DNA from: Arthrobacter sp. PAMC 25486
Lineage (GTDB): Bacteria > Actinomycetota > Actinomycetes > Actinomycetales > Micrococcaceae
DNA: 64,000 nucleotides
Direction: 5' to 3'
Assembly: GCF_000785535.1 (NCBI RefSeq)
Contig: NZ_CP007595.1
Coordinates: 4,176,439 to 4,240,438, forward strand
Shown here: piece by piece, positions 26,134 to 35,527 of the stretch
Position numbering within the stretch: position 1 is the stretch's first letter
How the letters are laid out: every line of letters starts with the position of its first letter
Program-made: the position numbers and the translations under genes
The notes under the pieces: model-generated
Told to the model about the DNA's origin: nothing
What the model saw: the letters and a program-made list of their open reading frames with translations, nothing else
The model's database searches: none

Positions 26134-27329
26134 CTGTTGACGCCGCCACTGCTGCTACTGCACCAGCAGCGAATGCGGACCCGCTGCCCCGCATCAACGT
26201 CATGAAGCCGTGGCTCGGCACCGAGGAGGCCGACGCCGTGGCTGCTGTCATCGCCTCCGGCTGGGTGGCGCAGGGCCCAAAGGTCGCCCAGTTTGAGACG
26301 GAGTTTGCCGCTGCCCAGGGTGCCCGGCATGCCGTTGCCACCTCAAATTGCACGACGGCGCTCCACCTCGCCTTGGTGGTGGCGGGCATCCAGGCCGGGG
26401 ACGACGTCGTCATTCCATCCTTTTCCTTCATTGCCACAGCCAACGCGCCAACGTACGTCGGGGCACGGCCCGTTTTCGCCGACGTCGAACTTGCAACCGG
26501 GAATGTCACGGCTGAAACCATCGCCGTGGCACTGACCCCCAACACGCGTGCAGTCATTGTGGTTGACCAGGGCGGCATGCCCGTTGACCTTGACCCGATC
26601 AGGGCCCTGTGCGACCCGCGCGGCATCGTCGTCATCGAAGATGCTGCCTGCGGTGCCGGTTCCACATACCGGGGGAAGCCGGTGGGTGTGGGTGCGGAAC
26701 TGACTGCATGGTCGTTCCACCCCCGCAAGATCCTCACCACGGGGGAGGGCGGCATGCTCACCAGCTCCCGTGCCGAATGGGCGCAAAAAGCGGCCAAGCT
26801 GCGCGAACACGCCATGAGTGCATCGGCCGCCAGCCGGCACTCCTCGGTTCTGGCACCTCCTGAGGAATACACGGAGATTGGCTTCAACTTCCGCATGACT
26901 GACATGCAAGCCGCCGTGGGGATTGTCCAGCTGGGGCGGCTTGCCGAGGCGGTGGCGCGCCGGCGGGACATCGCCGCCAGCTACACCGAGGCACTGGCAG
27001 GGGTGGCGGGGCTGCGAATCTCAGGTGACCCGGCCCACGGCACCAGCAATTTCCAGTCATTCTGGATAGAGGTGCTGCCGGACTACGGCACCACCCGGGA
27101 GGGGCTGCTTGAGCACTTGGCCACTCTGGGGATTTCCGCCCGCCGTGGCATCATGGCCGCCCACCGGCAGCCGGCGTACGCGGGCAGGGACACCGGGACT
27201 GCAGACCTGGCCACCACGGAGCGGCTCACCGACAACACACTGATCCTGCCCCTGTACCACCAGCTGGAAGCTGCAGAGCAGGACAGGGTCATTGCTGCGG
27301 TGCGGTCCGGGGGAGGACTGCCGGCATGA
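26130..27329 (+). CDS. DegT/DnrJ/EryC1 family PLP-dependent sugar aminotransferase 1
   Basis: 399 residues. The fold-type I sugar aminotransferase motifs are GSWVAQGP-like SGWVAQGPKV, SNCTTALHLAL, VIPSFSFIATANAP, IEDAACGAGSTY, and SFHPRKILTTGEGGM with the PLP-binding Lys. This FHPRK-TTGEGG type resembles the 4-keto sugar aminotransferases (PglE/PseC-like) that act before an N-acyltransferase; a NeuD/PglD-like acyltransferase is indeed the next gene. GTG start with a 4-base overlap upstream. A low-complexity Ala/Thr N-terminus precedes the conserved start near residue 20. Confidence 0.9.
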   Translation: MTVDAATAATAPAANADPLPRINVMKPWLGTEEADAVAAVIASGWVAQGPKVAQFETEFAAAQGARHAVATSNCTTALHLALVVAGIQAGDDVVIPSFSFIATANAPTYVGARPVFADVELATGNVTAETIAVALTPNTRAVIVVDQGGMPVDLDPIRALCDPRGIVVIEDAACGAGSTYRGKPVGVGAELTAWSFHPRKILTTGEGGMLTSSRAEWAQKAAKLREHAMSASAASRHSSVLAPPEEYTEIGFNFRMTDMQAAVGIVQLGRLAEAVARRRDIAASYTEALAGVAGLRISGDPAHGTSNFQSFWIEVLPDYGTTREGLLEHLATLGISARRGIMAAHRQPAYAGRDTGTADLATTERLTDNTLILPLYHQLEAAEQDRVIAAVRSGGGLPA

Positions 27330-28000
27330 CAGCTTTGATCCTCGTGGCGGCAAGCGGACTGGCCCGTGAAGTTCTGGCCTCAACCCGCTTGTCCGGCGCA
27401 ACCGATGTGCTGGGCTATCTGGATGACGACCCCGCACTGGCAGACGGACAAATCGACGGCATTCCGGTGCTGGGTAGGATCAGCGACGCCACAGCCTATC
27501 CCACTATGTCCTTTGTGCTGTGTGCCGGCAAGGGGGCTGCGCGGGAAAAGATCGCGCTCGCATTGGCGGACCTGGGAATTGGCAGTGTCAGGTACGCCAC
27601 GGTCGTGGATCAGTCAGCGGTGGTGTCCGAGGACTCCGTCATTGGCGCAGGCTGCATCCTGCTGGCCAACGTGGTGCTGACGGCAGGAGTGAGGCTTGGC
27701 AGCCATGTGGTGGCCATGCCGAACGTGACATTTACGCATGACGACGAAGTCGACGACTTTGCCACACTCGCCGCGGGCGTCTCCCTTGGCGGGAGAGTCC
27801 ACATTGGCCGGGGCGCCTATCTGGGAATGAATGCCAGCGTGAGACAAAACGTGTCGGTGGGTTCGGGAGCAACTGTGGGCATGGCTGCCGCAGTCCTACA
27901 GGACGTGCCCGACGACGAAACCTGGGCAGGCGTGCCCGCCCGAGCGCTGGGTGGGCGGACGCTGCCCCCAGCCCCCGACTCTATGGAGGGGAAGCCTTGA
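27326..28000 (+). CDS. NeuD/PglD-like sugar O- or N-acyltransferase (left-handed beta-helix)
   Basis: 224 residues. A short N-terminal nucleotide-sugar domain (ILVAASGLAREVLAS, YLDDDPALADGQIDGIPVLG) is followed by a hexapeptide-repeat beta-helix (VIGAGCILLANVVLTAGVRL, with the typical FTHDDEVDDFATLAAGVSLG carrying the catalytic His). This is the PglD/NeuD layout. Located between two sugar aminotransferases, it probably acetylates the new amino group of a UDP-amino sugar. ATGA overlap with the gene before. Confidence 0.88.
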   Translation: MTALILVAASGLAREVLASTRLSGATDVLGYLDDDPALADGQIDGIPVLGRISDATAYPTMSFVLCAGKGAAREKIALALADLGIGSVRYATVVDQSAVVSEDSVIGAGCILLANVVLTAGVRLGSHVVAMPNVTFTHDDEVDDFATLAAGVSLGGRVHIGRGAYLGMNASVRQNVSVGSGATVGMAAAVLQDVPDDETWAGVPARALGGRTLPPAPDSMEGKP

Positions 28001-28001
28001 C

Positions 28002-29114
28002 ATGGAAGCCGTTCCTTTGGTCGACCTGCAGTTGCAGCAGGCGGAAATTGCGGATGAAATTCGCGAGGAAATTGAATACGTGCTGTGGTCGGCTGCCTTC
28101 ATCGGCGGCCCGGCCGTGGCCCGCTTTGAAAACGCTTACGCACAATTCACCGGTACCGGCCACTGTGTGGGTGTCGCCAACGGCACCGACGCGCTTGAAC
28201 TGGCGCTGCGGGCATGCGGCGTCCGTGCGGGAGGGGAGGTTATTCTCCCCGCAAACTCGTTCGTGGCAACGGCAGAGGCAGTCGCCCGGATAGGTGCCGC
28301 GCCCGTGTTTGTCGATGTTGACCCCGTTCACCTGCTCATCAACCCTGCAGACGTCGCCGAGGCAGTCACCGGCAACACCCAGGCAATCGTGCCCGTCCAC
28401 TTATTTGGCCAGCTGGCACCCATGCCGGAGATTATGCAGTTGGCGCTCGCAGCCGGGGTGACCGTCATTGAAGACGCGGCCCAGTCCCAGGGTGCGCAGC
28501 TGCACGGGCGGGTGTCAGGTTCGTTCGGCGCAGCCGCGGCCACCAGCTTTTATCCCGGCAAGAACCTTGGAGCTGCCGGGGATGCGGGGGCGGTCACCAC
28601 CGACGACCCCGACGTTGCTTCCATGGTGCGGGTGCTGGGCGCCCACGGCAGCTCCGCAAAGTATGTCCACGACGTGGTGGGGATGAACTCCCGCCTGGAC
28701 ACCCTTCAGGCGGTGGTGCTGAATGCCAAGCTTGCGCGCCTGCCCCGCTGGAACCAGATGCGCCAGGATGCCGCAGCCAGATACACCGACTTGTTGGCAG
28801 CCGTTCCCGGCGTCGTGACGCCTGTTGGCCGGGACGGCTACGAGGATGCGTGGCACCTGTACGTGGTGCAGCTGGAGAACCGCGACGGCGTGCTGGCGCA
28901 GCTGAACGCCGCAGGGATCGGTGCCGGCATCCACTACCCGACACCCATTCACCTGACCAAGGCGTTCTCCTACCTTGGCAAGGGCGCCGGTGACTTCCCT
29001 GTGGCCGAGGCTGCAGCGTCGCGGATCCTGTCGCTGCCGATCTTTCCGCACATCACCGCAGCCCAGCAACAGAGGGTCGTGCAGGCGCTCACCGATTCCC
29101 TCCGGATGCGGTGA
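28002..29114 (+). CDS. DegT/DnrJ/EryC1 family sugar aminotransferase 2 (WbpE/FdtB-like)
   Basis: 370 residues. VPLVDLQLQQAEIADEIREE opens the family N-terminus, then GVANGTDALELALRACGV, EVILPANSFVATAEAV, IVPVHLFGQLAPM, IEDAAQSQGAQ, and SFYPGKNLGAAGDAGAV with the PLP Lys. The PGKNLGA-GD signature is that of 3-keto sugar aminotransferases (WbpE, WlbC/FdtB groups), a sub-type different from the first aminotransferase. It therefore pairs naturally with the Gfo/Idh dehydrogenase upstream. The frame is open from 27951 inside the previous gene, but the ATG at 28002 is the one that fits. Confidence 0.9.
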   Translation: MEAVPLVDLQLQQAEIADEIREEIEYVLWSAAFIGGPAVARFENAYAQFTGTGHCVGVANGTDALELALRACGVRAGGEVILPANSFVATAEAVARIGAAPVFVDVDPVHLLINPADVAEAVTGNTQAIVPVHLFGQLAPMPEIMQLALAAGVTVIEDAAQSQGAQLHGRVSGSFGAAAATSFYPGKNLGAAGDAGAVTTDDPDVASMVRVLGAHGSSAKYVHDVVGMNSRLDTLQAVVLNAKLARLPRWNQMRQDAAARYTDLLAAVPGVVTPVGRDGYEDAWHLYVVQLENRDGVLAQLNAAGIGAGIHYPTPIHLTKAFSYLGKGAGDFPVAEAAASRILSLPIFPHITAAQQQRVVQALTDSLRMR

Positions 29115-29120
29115 CGAAAC

Positions 29121-30584
29121 ATGGCAATTCCGGCCCGAACCAAACCACCCGTGGTGCCAACACCCTCACGGGCGATTATGCTGAGCCTGCTCAACACGGT
29201 CATTTCCCGGTTTGGCACCATCGGCATTGGCATCGTTTTGGCCCGTATGCTGGGCCCGGCCCAATTTGGCACCTACGCAATAGCGTTCGTTGCCCTGATC
29301 GCAATCCTCAGCTTTAACGAATTGGGGGTCAGCCTTGCCATAGTTCGCTGGCCGACCGACCCGAAGGAAATCGCCGGGACTGTCACCACCATCTCGGTGC
29401 TCAGCAGCACCGTCATTTTCATTGGTGCCTACGTGCTGGCACCCTATTTTGCTGCGGCCATGGGCGATCCCGAAGCAACAATCGTGGTTCGGGTGATTGC
29501 CACCTGCGTTGTCATCAACGGCGCTGCCGCCACACCTGCGGCGTTGATGCAGAGGGACTTCCTGCAAGGCCGGCGGATGGCGATTGACCAAGTGAATGTC
29601 TGGCTGGGGGCCATCGTATCCGTGGCATTGGTGTTTATGGGCATGGGCGCCATGAGTTTGGCAATCGGACGGGTCCTGGCGAGCCTCGTGGCCGCAATTC
29701 TGTTCGTCAAATACTCGCCGCTCCCCGTCAGGTTTGGCTGGAACAAGGAGAAGATCCATCCCTTGCTGGTCTTCGGGCTGCCTTTGGCCGGATCCAGCAT
29801 TCTGGTTTTCGCCGTAGGGTACGTGGATCAGATCATCGCCGGAAAACTGCTGGGAGCGGTCGCGCTGGGCCTGTATGTACTGGCCTTCAACCTTTCCAGC
29901 TGGCCCACCAGCATATTTTCGCAACCGCTGCGCAGCGTGGCCCCTCCGGTCTTTGCCAAGCTGCAACATGACCCGCCTGCCATGCGCGCCGCCATGCTCT
30001 CCTTGGTGGGCGTTGTTGCTGCTGCAGTGGTGCCCGTCATTGCTGTCATGGCCGGCGCAGCTGTTCCGCTGGTCACCTTCGTGTATGGAAATGTGTGGGC
30101 TCCGGCGGCAGCAGCGCTGACGTGGCTTGCCATTCTGGCCGCCTTCCGAATCATGTTTGAACTCGTCTATGACTACCTGGTGGTTTTGGGCATTTCCGGC
30201 ACAATTTTCAAGGTACAGATTGTCTGGTTGATTGTCCTTGTCCCTGCGCTGCTGGCCGGCGCAACTTGGGGCGGCCTTGCCGGACTGGCAGCAGCACCCG
30301 TGGCGGTGGCCGCCCTGGTCGTCCTGCCTATATATCTGAAGATGCTGACGAACCGGGGATTCCGGTTGATCGATTTGTTGGCCAAGGTCTGGCTGCCCGT
30401 TGCTGCGGCAATTCCGATTGCCGCAGGCAGCTACCTGGCTGCGCTGACGATGGACTCCGCCGTGCTGGCCGTGCTGGCCGCCACCTGTTGGGGCACTGCA
30501 ATCATGGCTGGCCTGATATTCACTCGACGCAGGGACCTTGCTGCGATCCGCAGCTGGGGCAGAACACCGGAGGAGCCGGCATGA
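29121..30584 (+). CDS. Lipid-linked oligosaccharide flippase (Wzx-like), first set
   Basis: A 487-residue membrane protein with about 12-14 hydrophobic segments. It begins RAIMLSLLNTVISRFGTIGI and GIVLARMLGPAQFGTYAIAF, characteristic of WzxC-type polysaccharide exporters of the MOP superfamily. It would turn undecaprenyl-linked repeat units to the outer face for the polymerase encoded at 34162-35526. The start is 6 bases after the previous stop, and the end overlaps the next gene (ATGA). Confidence 0.9.
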   Translation: MAIPARTKPPVVPTPSRAIMLSLLNTVISRFGTIGIGIVLARMLGPAQFGTYAIAFVALIAILSFNELGVSLAIVRWPTDPKEIAGTVTTISVLSSTVIFIGAYVLAPYFAAAMGDPEATIVVRVIATCVVINGAAATPAALMQRDFLQGRRMAIDQVNVWLGAIVSVALVFMGMGAMSLAIGRVLASLVAAILFVKYSPLPVRFGWNKEKIHPLLVFGLPLAGSSILVFAVGYVDQIIAGKLLGAVALGLYVLAFNLSSWPTSIFSQPLRSVAPPVFAKLQHDPPAMRAAMLSLVGVVAAAVVPVIAVMAGAAVPLVTFVYGNVWAPAAAALTWLAILAAFRIMFELVYDYLVVLGISGTIFKVQIVWLIVLVPALLAGATWGGLAGLAAAPVAVAALVVLPIYLKMLTNRGFRLIDLLAKVWLPVAAAIPIAAGSYLAALTMDSAVLAVLAATCWGTAIMAGLIFTRRRDLAAIRSWGRTPEEPA

Positions 30585-31852
30585 AGATTCTTGTCTATCC
30601 CCATGACATGGCCATTGGCGGCAGCCAGCTCAATGCCATTGAACTTGCCGCAGCGGTGCAGAATCTCGGCCACGAAGTGGTGGTCTACGGACAGCACGGT
30701 CCCTTGGTGGAGAAGATCAGGGCGCTCGGCCTGGAATTCCTACAGTCCCCAGCAGTGCACAGGCGGCCCACGCCGGGCATTGTGGCCGACCTGCGCAGGA
30801 CGGTGAAAAAACACGGGATAGACGTGGTCCACGCGTATGAGTGGCCGCCTGCCCTGGAAGCTGCGCTTGCCTGCGCCGGTCGCAGCCGCGCTGTCGTGTC
30901 AGCGACTGTCATGTCCATGTCGGTTGCCCCGTTCATTCCAGCGAATATGCCGCTGCTTGTGGGTACTGCGCAAATTGCGGCGGCCGAAAGGGAATTTGGG
31001 CGCGAAAGTGTTGGGTTGTTGGAGCCTCCTGTGGATACTGAACTAAACGACCCTGCGCTTGACTTCGAAACGGCCGCTTTTCTGGCCAGAATGGGGGCAG
31101 AAGAAGGGCTGTTTACCATCTCAATAGTGTCCCGTCTAGCACATGAGATGAAGCTTGAAGGCATTCTCTGCGCCATCGCAGCCGTCGAAGGGATGAACAA
31201 GAAGGCCGCCGTGCAACTTGTCATCGCCGGAGACGGGCCGGCCCGCGCGGAGGTTGCCACGCACGTGGCGGCCAGCAACAAGGCCATGGGTGTGCAGCGA
31301 ATCTTCCTCGCGGGCGAACTGGACGATCCCCGTCCGGCTTACGCCTGCGCCGATGCCAGCATCGGTATGGGCGGGTCGGCGCTGCGGGCAATGGCGTTTG
31401 GCTTGCCGTTGGTGGTCCAAGGCGAAGATGGCTTCTGGGAACTACTGGACGAGGACACCGTTCAAACGTTCCTCTGGCAGGGCTGGTACGGAGTGGGCGC
31501 AGGAACGGATGGCGCACAGGAAAAGCTCATGGCCATCCTTGAACGGCTCATGGCAGAACCGCAGCTGCGTGCCCACCTGGGACGTTTTGCCAGGTCTCTC
31601 GTGCTGAAAAGGTTTTCCTTGGAGGGCGCAGCCGTCCGGCAGCTGGCGTTCTACCAAAGTGCTTTTGATTCAGCTTCCACGGGGCGCCGTCCGGAACTCC
31701 GCCACGCAGCGAGGGCGGCGGGGCGCTTCCTGCGCTATTCCGGAGAACAATTTTGGGCAAAGCTGGCACGCAGGTACGCCAGCGATGACTTCAATGCCAC
31801 GCCAGTCGCTGCGCGGACGCTGGCGACGGCGTCGCAGTCAGAAGGGTGCTGA
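30581..31852 (+). CDS. Family-4-like glycosyltransferase
   Basis: 423 residues with a GT-B fold. N-terminal KILVYPHDMAIGGSQLNAIE and VVVYGQHGPLVEKIR are of the donor-free half; the C-terminal half has ISIVSRLAHEMKLEG, LVIAGDGPAR and a shortened terminal region FGLPLVVQGEDGFWE, where the usual E-x7-E donor motif is. The frame is open from 30266 inside the flippase gene, but the ATG at 30581 is coupled (ATGA) and fits. It adds one sugar of the repeat unit; donor and linkage are unknown. Confidence 0.87.
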   Translation: MKILVYPHDMAIGGSQLNAIELAAAVQNLGHEVVVYGQHGPLVEKIRALGLEFLQSPAVHRRPTPGIVADLRRTVKKHGIDVVHAYEWPPALEAALACAGRSRAVVSATVMSMSVAPFIPANMPLLVGTAQIAAAEREFGRESVGLLEPPVDTELNDPALDFETAAFLARMGAEEGLFTISIVSRLAHEMKLEGILCAIAAVEGMNKKAAVQLVIAGDGPARAEVATHVAASNKAMGVQRIFLAGELDDPRPAYACADASIGMGGSALRAMAFGLPLVVQGEDGFWELLDEDTVQTFLWQGWYGVGAGTDGAQEKLMAILERLMAEPQLRAHLGRFARSLVLKRFSLEGAAVRQLAFYQSAFDSASTGRRPELRHAARAAGRFLRYSGEQFWAKLARRYASDDFNATPVAARTLATASQSEGC

Positions 31853-32994
31853 CTGTGGGATCGATTGTGTATATGGCTGGCAACTCATGGGATGCAGTTA
31901 CGGGGACGGACAAAAGCTTGGCCACTGCCTTGGCGAAGACGGACCAAGTGCTGTGGATAGATCCTCCGGTTTCCATTCATCGGGCGCGGAGACCACAAAA
32001 GTTGACGAAAATGTCGACACTTCTGGAAGAAGTTAACGATGGTGTTCTGCGACTACGCACCTATGGCCCTCCCGGGGTGACCAAGCCAGTCATGCGAAGG
32101 GCCACAGAAGCCGCGTATCACGAGTTCATTCGAGGGGCTGTCAAGACGCTGGGACTATGCGTTGACGCCACAATTTGTTCGTCACCGATCATGACCTTCC
32201 CGAAAATGGTTCCAAAGCCCAGCCTGCACTTTGTCACTGATGACTGGATTTCGGGCGCAGGGCTCATGGGGTTTTCCGAGGCTCACATACGGCGGGTGCT
32301 CATGAACAATGCAGGCAGGGCGGCGGTCGTTGCTGCGGTCACCGAATACCTGGCGCACGGCCTGGCAGCCCAGATCGGCAGAGAAGTCGAAGTGGTGCCC
32401 AACGGATGCCGTGTTCCGGCTGCTGACTACGCCATTGATCCGGGATTTGCGAAGGCGGCACTCATCGGACAACTCAATGAGCGGCTGGATTTCGAGGTCC
32501 TTGAGGCCGTCGCGCATACAGGCATCCACATAGCGGTTGCCGGGCCAAAGACTGCCAAGTCGCCAGAGACAATTTCTCGACTGGAATCCTTTCTTGCCCG
32601 CCCAAATGTGCATTGGCACGGTGTCCTCGACACCGGCGGTGTCGCCGACTTGCTGGCATCCTCCAACGTGGGGCTGACCCCCTACAAGGACACGCAGTTC
32701 AACAGATCGAGCTTCCCTCTGAAAACGCTTGAATATGTGGCTGCGGGAGTTCCCGTAGTTGCCACCGACTTGCCAGCTTCGCAGTTCGACGCTGCTGCCA
32801 GAGTCCACGTTGCCGGAAATGCAGCTGACTTTGCGCGCGCGGTTGCAGAAGTGAGCACCCGTTGGCCCACAGATGCCGAGCGGGCTGCGCAAGCCAGACA
32901 GGCGATTGGCCACAGCTGGGAGAATCGGGCCCAGCTTGTCAGGAAATTACTGACGTGCGACCAGCTGTCAAGACCGATGAACACCCACTTTTGA
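31846..32994 (+). CDS. Glycosyltransferase (GT-B fold, UDP-galactopyranosyl-like)
   Basis: 382 residues. It begins with GSIVYMAGNSWDAVTGTDKS (near the start) and has FVTDDWISGAG, VVPNGCRVPAADYAIDPGF, WHGVLDTGGVADLLASSNVG, LTPYKDTQFNRSSFPLKTLE and YVAAGVPVVATDLP. This is the layout of the cytoplasmic glycosyltransferases that use a P-K-T-x-E-Y-x-A-x-G motif to hold the donor. The GTG at 31846 overlaps the previous stop; a second GTG at 31855 is an equally good start. Confidence 0.82.
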   Translation: MLTVGSIVYMAGNSWDAVTGTDKSLATALAKTDQVLWIDPPVSIHRARRPQKLTKMSTLLEEVNDGVLRLRTYGPPGVTKPVMRRATEAAYHEFIRGAVKTLGLCVDATICSSPIMTFPKMVPKPSLHFVTDDWISGAGLMGFSEAHIRRVLMNNAGRAAVVAAVTEYLAHGLAAQIGREVEVVPNGCRVPAADYAIDPGFAKAALIGQLNERLDFEVLEAVAHTGIHIAVAGPKTAKSPETISRLESFLARPNVHWHGVLDTGGVADLLASSNVGLTPYKDTQFNRSSFPLKTLEYVAAGVPVVATDLPASQFDAAARVHVAGNAADFARAVAEVSTRWPTDAERAAQARQAIGHSWENRAQLVRKLLTCDQLSRPMNTHF

Positions 32995-33008
32995 ACGGAG
33001 ATCCCAAC

Positions 33009-33902
33009 ATGAGCAATCCTTCATCTGGCCTGGTGATGGAGATCGTCACCCCGAGTTATGCACCTGACTTTGTCGTCTGCGCCGAGCTGAATTCCTCAAT
33101 ACTGCGATGGACCGCTTCCGATGTTGTGCACACCATCATAGTTCCCAGTCAGGATACGAAACGCTTTAGTGTGTTGGAAGGGGAACGCACAGTGATCCGG
33201 GATGCGGCGGAATTCCTCCCGGCCAGTATGCTCAAGGTCCCTTCCGCGAACATGTGGATCAATGCTGGCAGGCCATGGCCTCCGATTAGGGGCTGGATCG
33301 CCCAACAAATCATCAAGTTGGAAGCGACCCGGCGATCATCGGCAAAGGTTGTCCTTCTTGTTGATTCGGATTTGGTCTTGCTCCGGAAAACGAGCGCAGA
33401 CATTTTTCTGACAGACAATGTTGTGACGCTCTTTCGAAGGCCCGATGGCATCGATGAAACCTTGCCTCGCCATCGTTTGTGGGTGCAGAATGCCCAACAA
33501 CTTTTAGGGTTGCCAGCCCTGGCCGAATACCCGTTGCCGGACTACATCTGCTGCCCCTGCGCCTGGAGCCCGGTTTTCGTCCGCGAGATGTTGGCTCGCA
33601 TTGAAAAAGTCAATGGCTGCCGCTGGGAGACTGCAATCGGAAGGCAACTCCATTTTTCCGAAATGATCCTCTACGGAGTTTACGCGGAGCAAGTCCTGCA
33701 ACTGGAACAGGTTCCGGTTACCGAGGACATGCGGTGCGTTAATTATTTTGACGAAATACCATTGTTCGGTGAAAAAGTCCATCAATTTGTTAACGAATGC
33801 GACTCGGGAAAAATTGCCGCGATGATTTCCGCGAAATCAGCTACTGACTTGTCTGTCAGACGTGAAGTCGTGTCCCGATTGGAAGCCATGGCTGAAGGGT
33901 GA
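33009..33902 (+). CDS. DUF6492-type putative glycosyltransferase
   Basis: 297 residues. MEIVTPSYAPDFVVCAELNS opens like a GT-A fold; VLLVDSDLVLLRK carries a D-x-D pair for metal and nucleotide-sugar binding, followed by a Trp/Cys-rich acceptor region (YICCPCAWSP). This layout matches the DUF6492 family seen in capsule loci; the reaction is unknown. The frame extends to 32862 in the preceding gene, but the ATG at 33009 starts the family core. The gene lies 14 bases after the previous stop. Base composition is lower than in its neighbours (one 60-base line, 33781-33840, is 26 G+C). Confidence 0.72.
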   Translation: MSNPSSGLVMEIVTPSYAPDFVVCAELNSSILRWTASDVVHTIIVPSQDTKRFSVLEGERTVIRDAAEFLPASMLKVPSANMWINAGRPWPPIRGWIAQQIIKLEATRRSSAKVVLLVDSDLVLLRKTSADIFLTDNVVTLFRRPDGIDETLPRHRLWVQNAQQLLGLPALAEYPLPDYICCPCAWSPVFVREMLARIEKVNGCRWETAIGRQLHFSEMILYGVYAEQVLQLEQVPVTEDMRCVNYFDEIPLFGEKVHQFVNECDSGKIAAMISAKSATDLSVRREVVSRLEAMAEG

Positions 33903-34161
33903 CGAAGTGACAAAGTGTGAGGAAAACGGAAAACTATCAGGCGTCAGCCCCGTGATTCGCAGCTGTCCACGTGACAAGAACAAAGCTAAAAGGGACAGGC
34001 CCACGTCAAATCAGGTGAATTGTCGCCTATCATGAAAATATGCCTGGACGTGCGAGTAGAAGAGTCGCCTGCCGAACACTTCATTGGGAACGGCTGTGAT
34101 TTTGGGTGGTAGGAGCATCGGTTCCTTGGGGTTCGGTTCTCCTCGGTTCGGCTCCGGCGAC

Positions 34162-35526
34162 ATGACTGTGCCAAGCAGTTCCAGTCAGACTGGACCGTCG
34201 TGGCTTCTGAGGCTGACGGCTTTTGCCATCTTCGTTTTTCCAGCAAATATGGTGATTAAACCAATCGGGGCGAGTGGGCATGTTGCCATGCTCTTGTCCT
34301 TGGGCGTCTTCTTGATTTGGGGAGTTTCAGTTCTATTTGGGCTGCACACCTCGGCAAGTTCACGGCATCCGGGCAGGGTTGCCCTGGGCGTGATGCTCCT
34401 GGCAACATGTGTCACTTATGTGATGTTGTATTCAGGGTTGAGCGGGCCAAGCAGCGTGGCTGGGCGTGCCAGCGCTGATCGTTGGGTAATGCTGATGGCG
34501 GCGTCAGCGGGACTAATCTTAATGACTGCCGAGGCTGTCAAGACCACTGAACACGCCTTGATATTGGTCCGTTCCCTGTTGCGGGGGGCATTTTTCTGTT
34601 GCGCTCTCGCAGCCGTTCAATTCATTACTCGATCGAATCCCATGGAGTCCTGGCAGCCATTCATGATCGGATTTGTGGACAACGGGGGCAATACCACATT
34701 TCAATTGCGTGGCGGACTAATGCGAGTTGCTGGAACGACATTTACTCCCATAGAGCTGGGCGTGGTGGCATCGATGGTGTTGCCGCTGTCTGTTTGGCGG
34801 TGCATGTTTGACCAGGTCGGAAGGAAGTGGATGCACTGGTGCATCACCGGTTCGCTGGTGTTTGCCATTGCAGCCACTATTTCGCGCTCAGGGATGATTT
34901 CTGCCGCTGTGGCCGTGCTCGTTTCCGTTCCTTTTCTCCCGAAACTTGGGCGGCAGTGGGCGCTGGTCATTATTCCTGTTTCTGTGACCGGCTTGTTTGT
35001 TGCTGTTCCCGGCCTAATAGGCACGTTGCTGGGAACAACCACTGTTGGTGCAGATGATCCGTCCATTTCGACTCGCTTGAACAACTATCCACGCGTTGAG
35101 GCCATGTTCCTGTCGCGGCCGATTGGTGGCACGGGGCCGGGGACGTATATGCCTGTGAATGCTTTGGAGCTGCTTGACAACCAGTATCTGCATTCAGCCG
35201 TGGAGATGGGTGTTATCGGGGCACTGGCCGTCTTTATCTATTTTTCGTTGCCGGGCCTGACAACGCTGCACGCGGCGCGTCACGCAGTAGACCCGTCGCT
35301 GAGATGTCTGGCGGGTGCGGTGGCGGGTGCGGCACTCGTTGCGGCTCCTGCGTCGGCAACTTTTGATTCCTTGTCTTTTCCTGTGTTTGCCTTGTTGTAT
35401 CCACTGATCGTGGGGCTTGGGGGTGCTGTGTGGATGATGGTCAACGCTGAAATTTCGCAGTTTTCTGATGTGGGTAAGCTAAAGGCACCTGACCTGCCCA
35501 GATACCGCACAAGAGCAAAGGAATAG
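34162..35526 (+). CDS. O-antigen ligase/polymerase-like membrane protein (Wzy), first set
   Basis: About 454 residues with 10-12 hydrophobic segments. The Wzy_C/O-antigen ligase type signature lies in the second half: TISRSGMISAAVAVLVSVPF, a large extracytoplasmic loop with PIGGTGPGTYMPV, then HSAVEMGVIGALAVFIYFSL. It is expected to polymerise flipped repeat units on the outer face. The frame begins at 34084, but I prefer the ATG at 34162 (MTVPSSSSQT), since the extra residues come from a GGTTC-repeat region (34119-34152). The 260 bases upstream carry no gene and may hold an internal promoter. Confidence 0.83.
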   Translation: MTVPSSSSQTGPSWLLRLTAFAIFVFPANMVIKPIGASGHVAMLLSLGVFLIWGVSVLFGLHTSASSRHPGRVALGVMLLATCVTYVMLYSGLSGPSSVAGRASADRWVMLMAASAGLILMTAEAVKTTEHALILVRSLLRGAFFCCALAAVQFITRSNPMESWQPFMIGFVDNGGNTTFQLRGGLMRVAGTTFTPIELGVVASMVLPLSVWRCMFDQVGRKWMHWCITGSLVFAIAATISRSGMISAAVAVLVSVPFLPKLGRQWALVIIPVSVTGLFVAVPGLIGTLLGTTTVGADDPSISTRLNNYPRVEAMFLSRPIGGTGPGTYMPVNALELLDNQYLHSAVEMGVIGALAVFIYFSLPGLTTLHAARHAVDPSLRCLAGAVAGAALVAAPASATFDSLSFPVFALLYPLIVGLGGAVWMMVNAEISQFSDVGKLKAPDLPRYRTRAKE

Positions 35527-35527
35527 C

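Noticed and set aside
34119..34152. GGTTC-rich repeats as the N-terminus of the polymerase
   Set aside because: They translate to Gly/Ser-rich sequence before a better ATG at 34162; likely untranslated.
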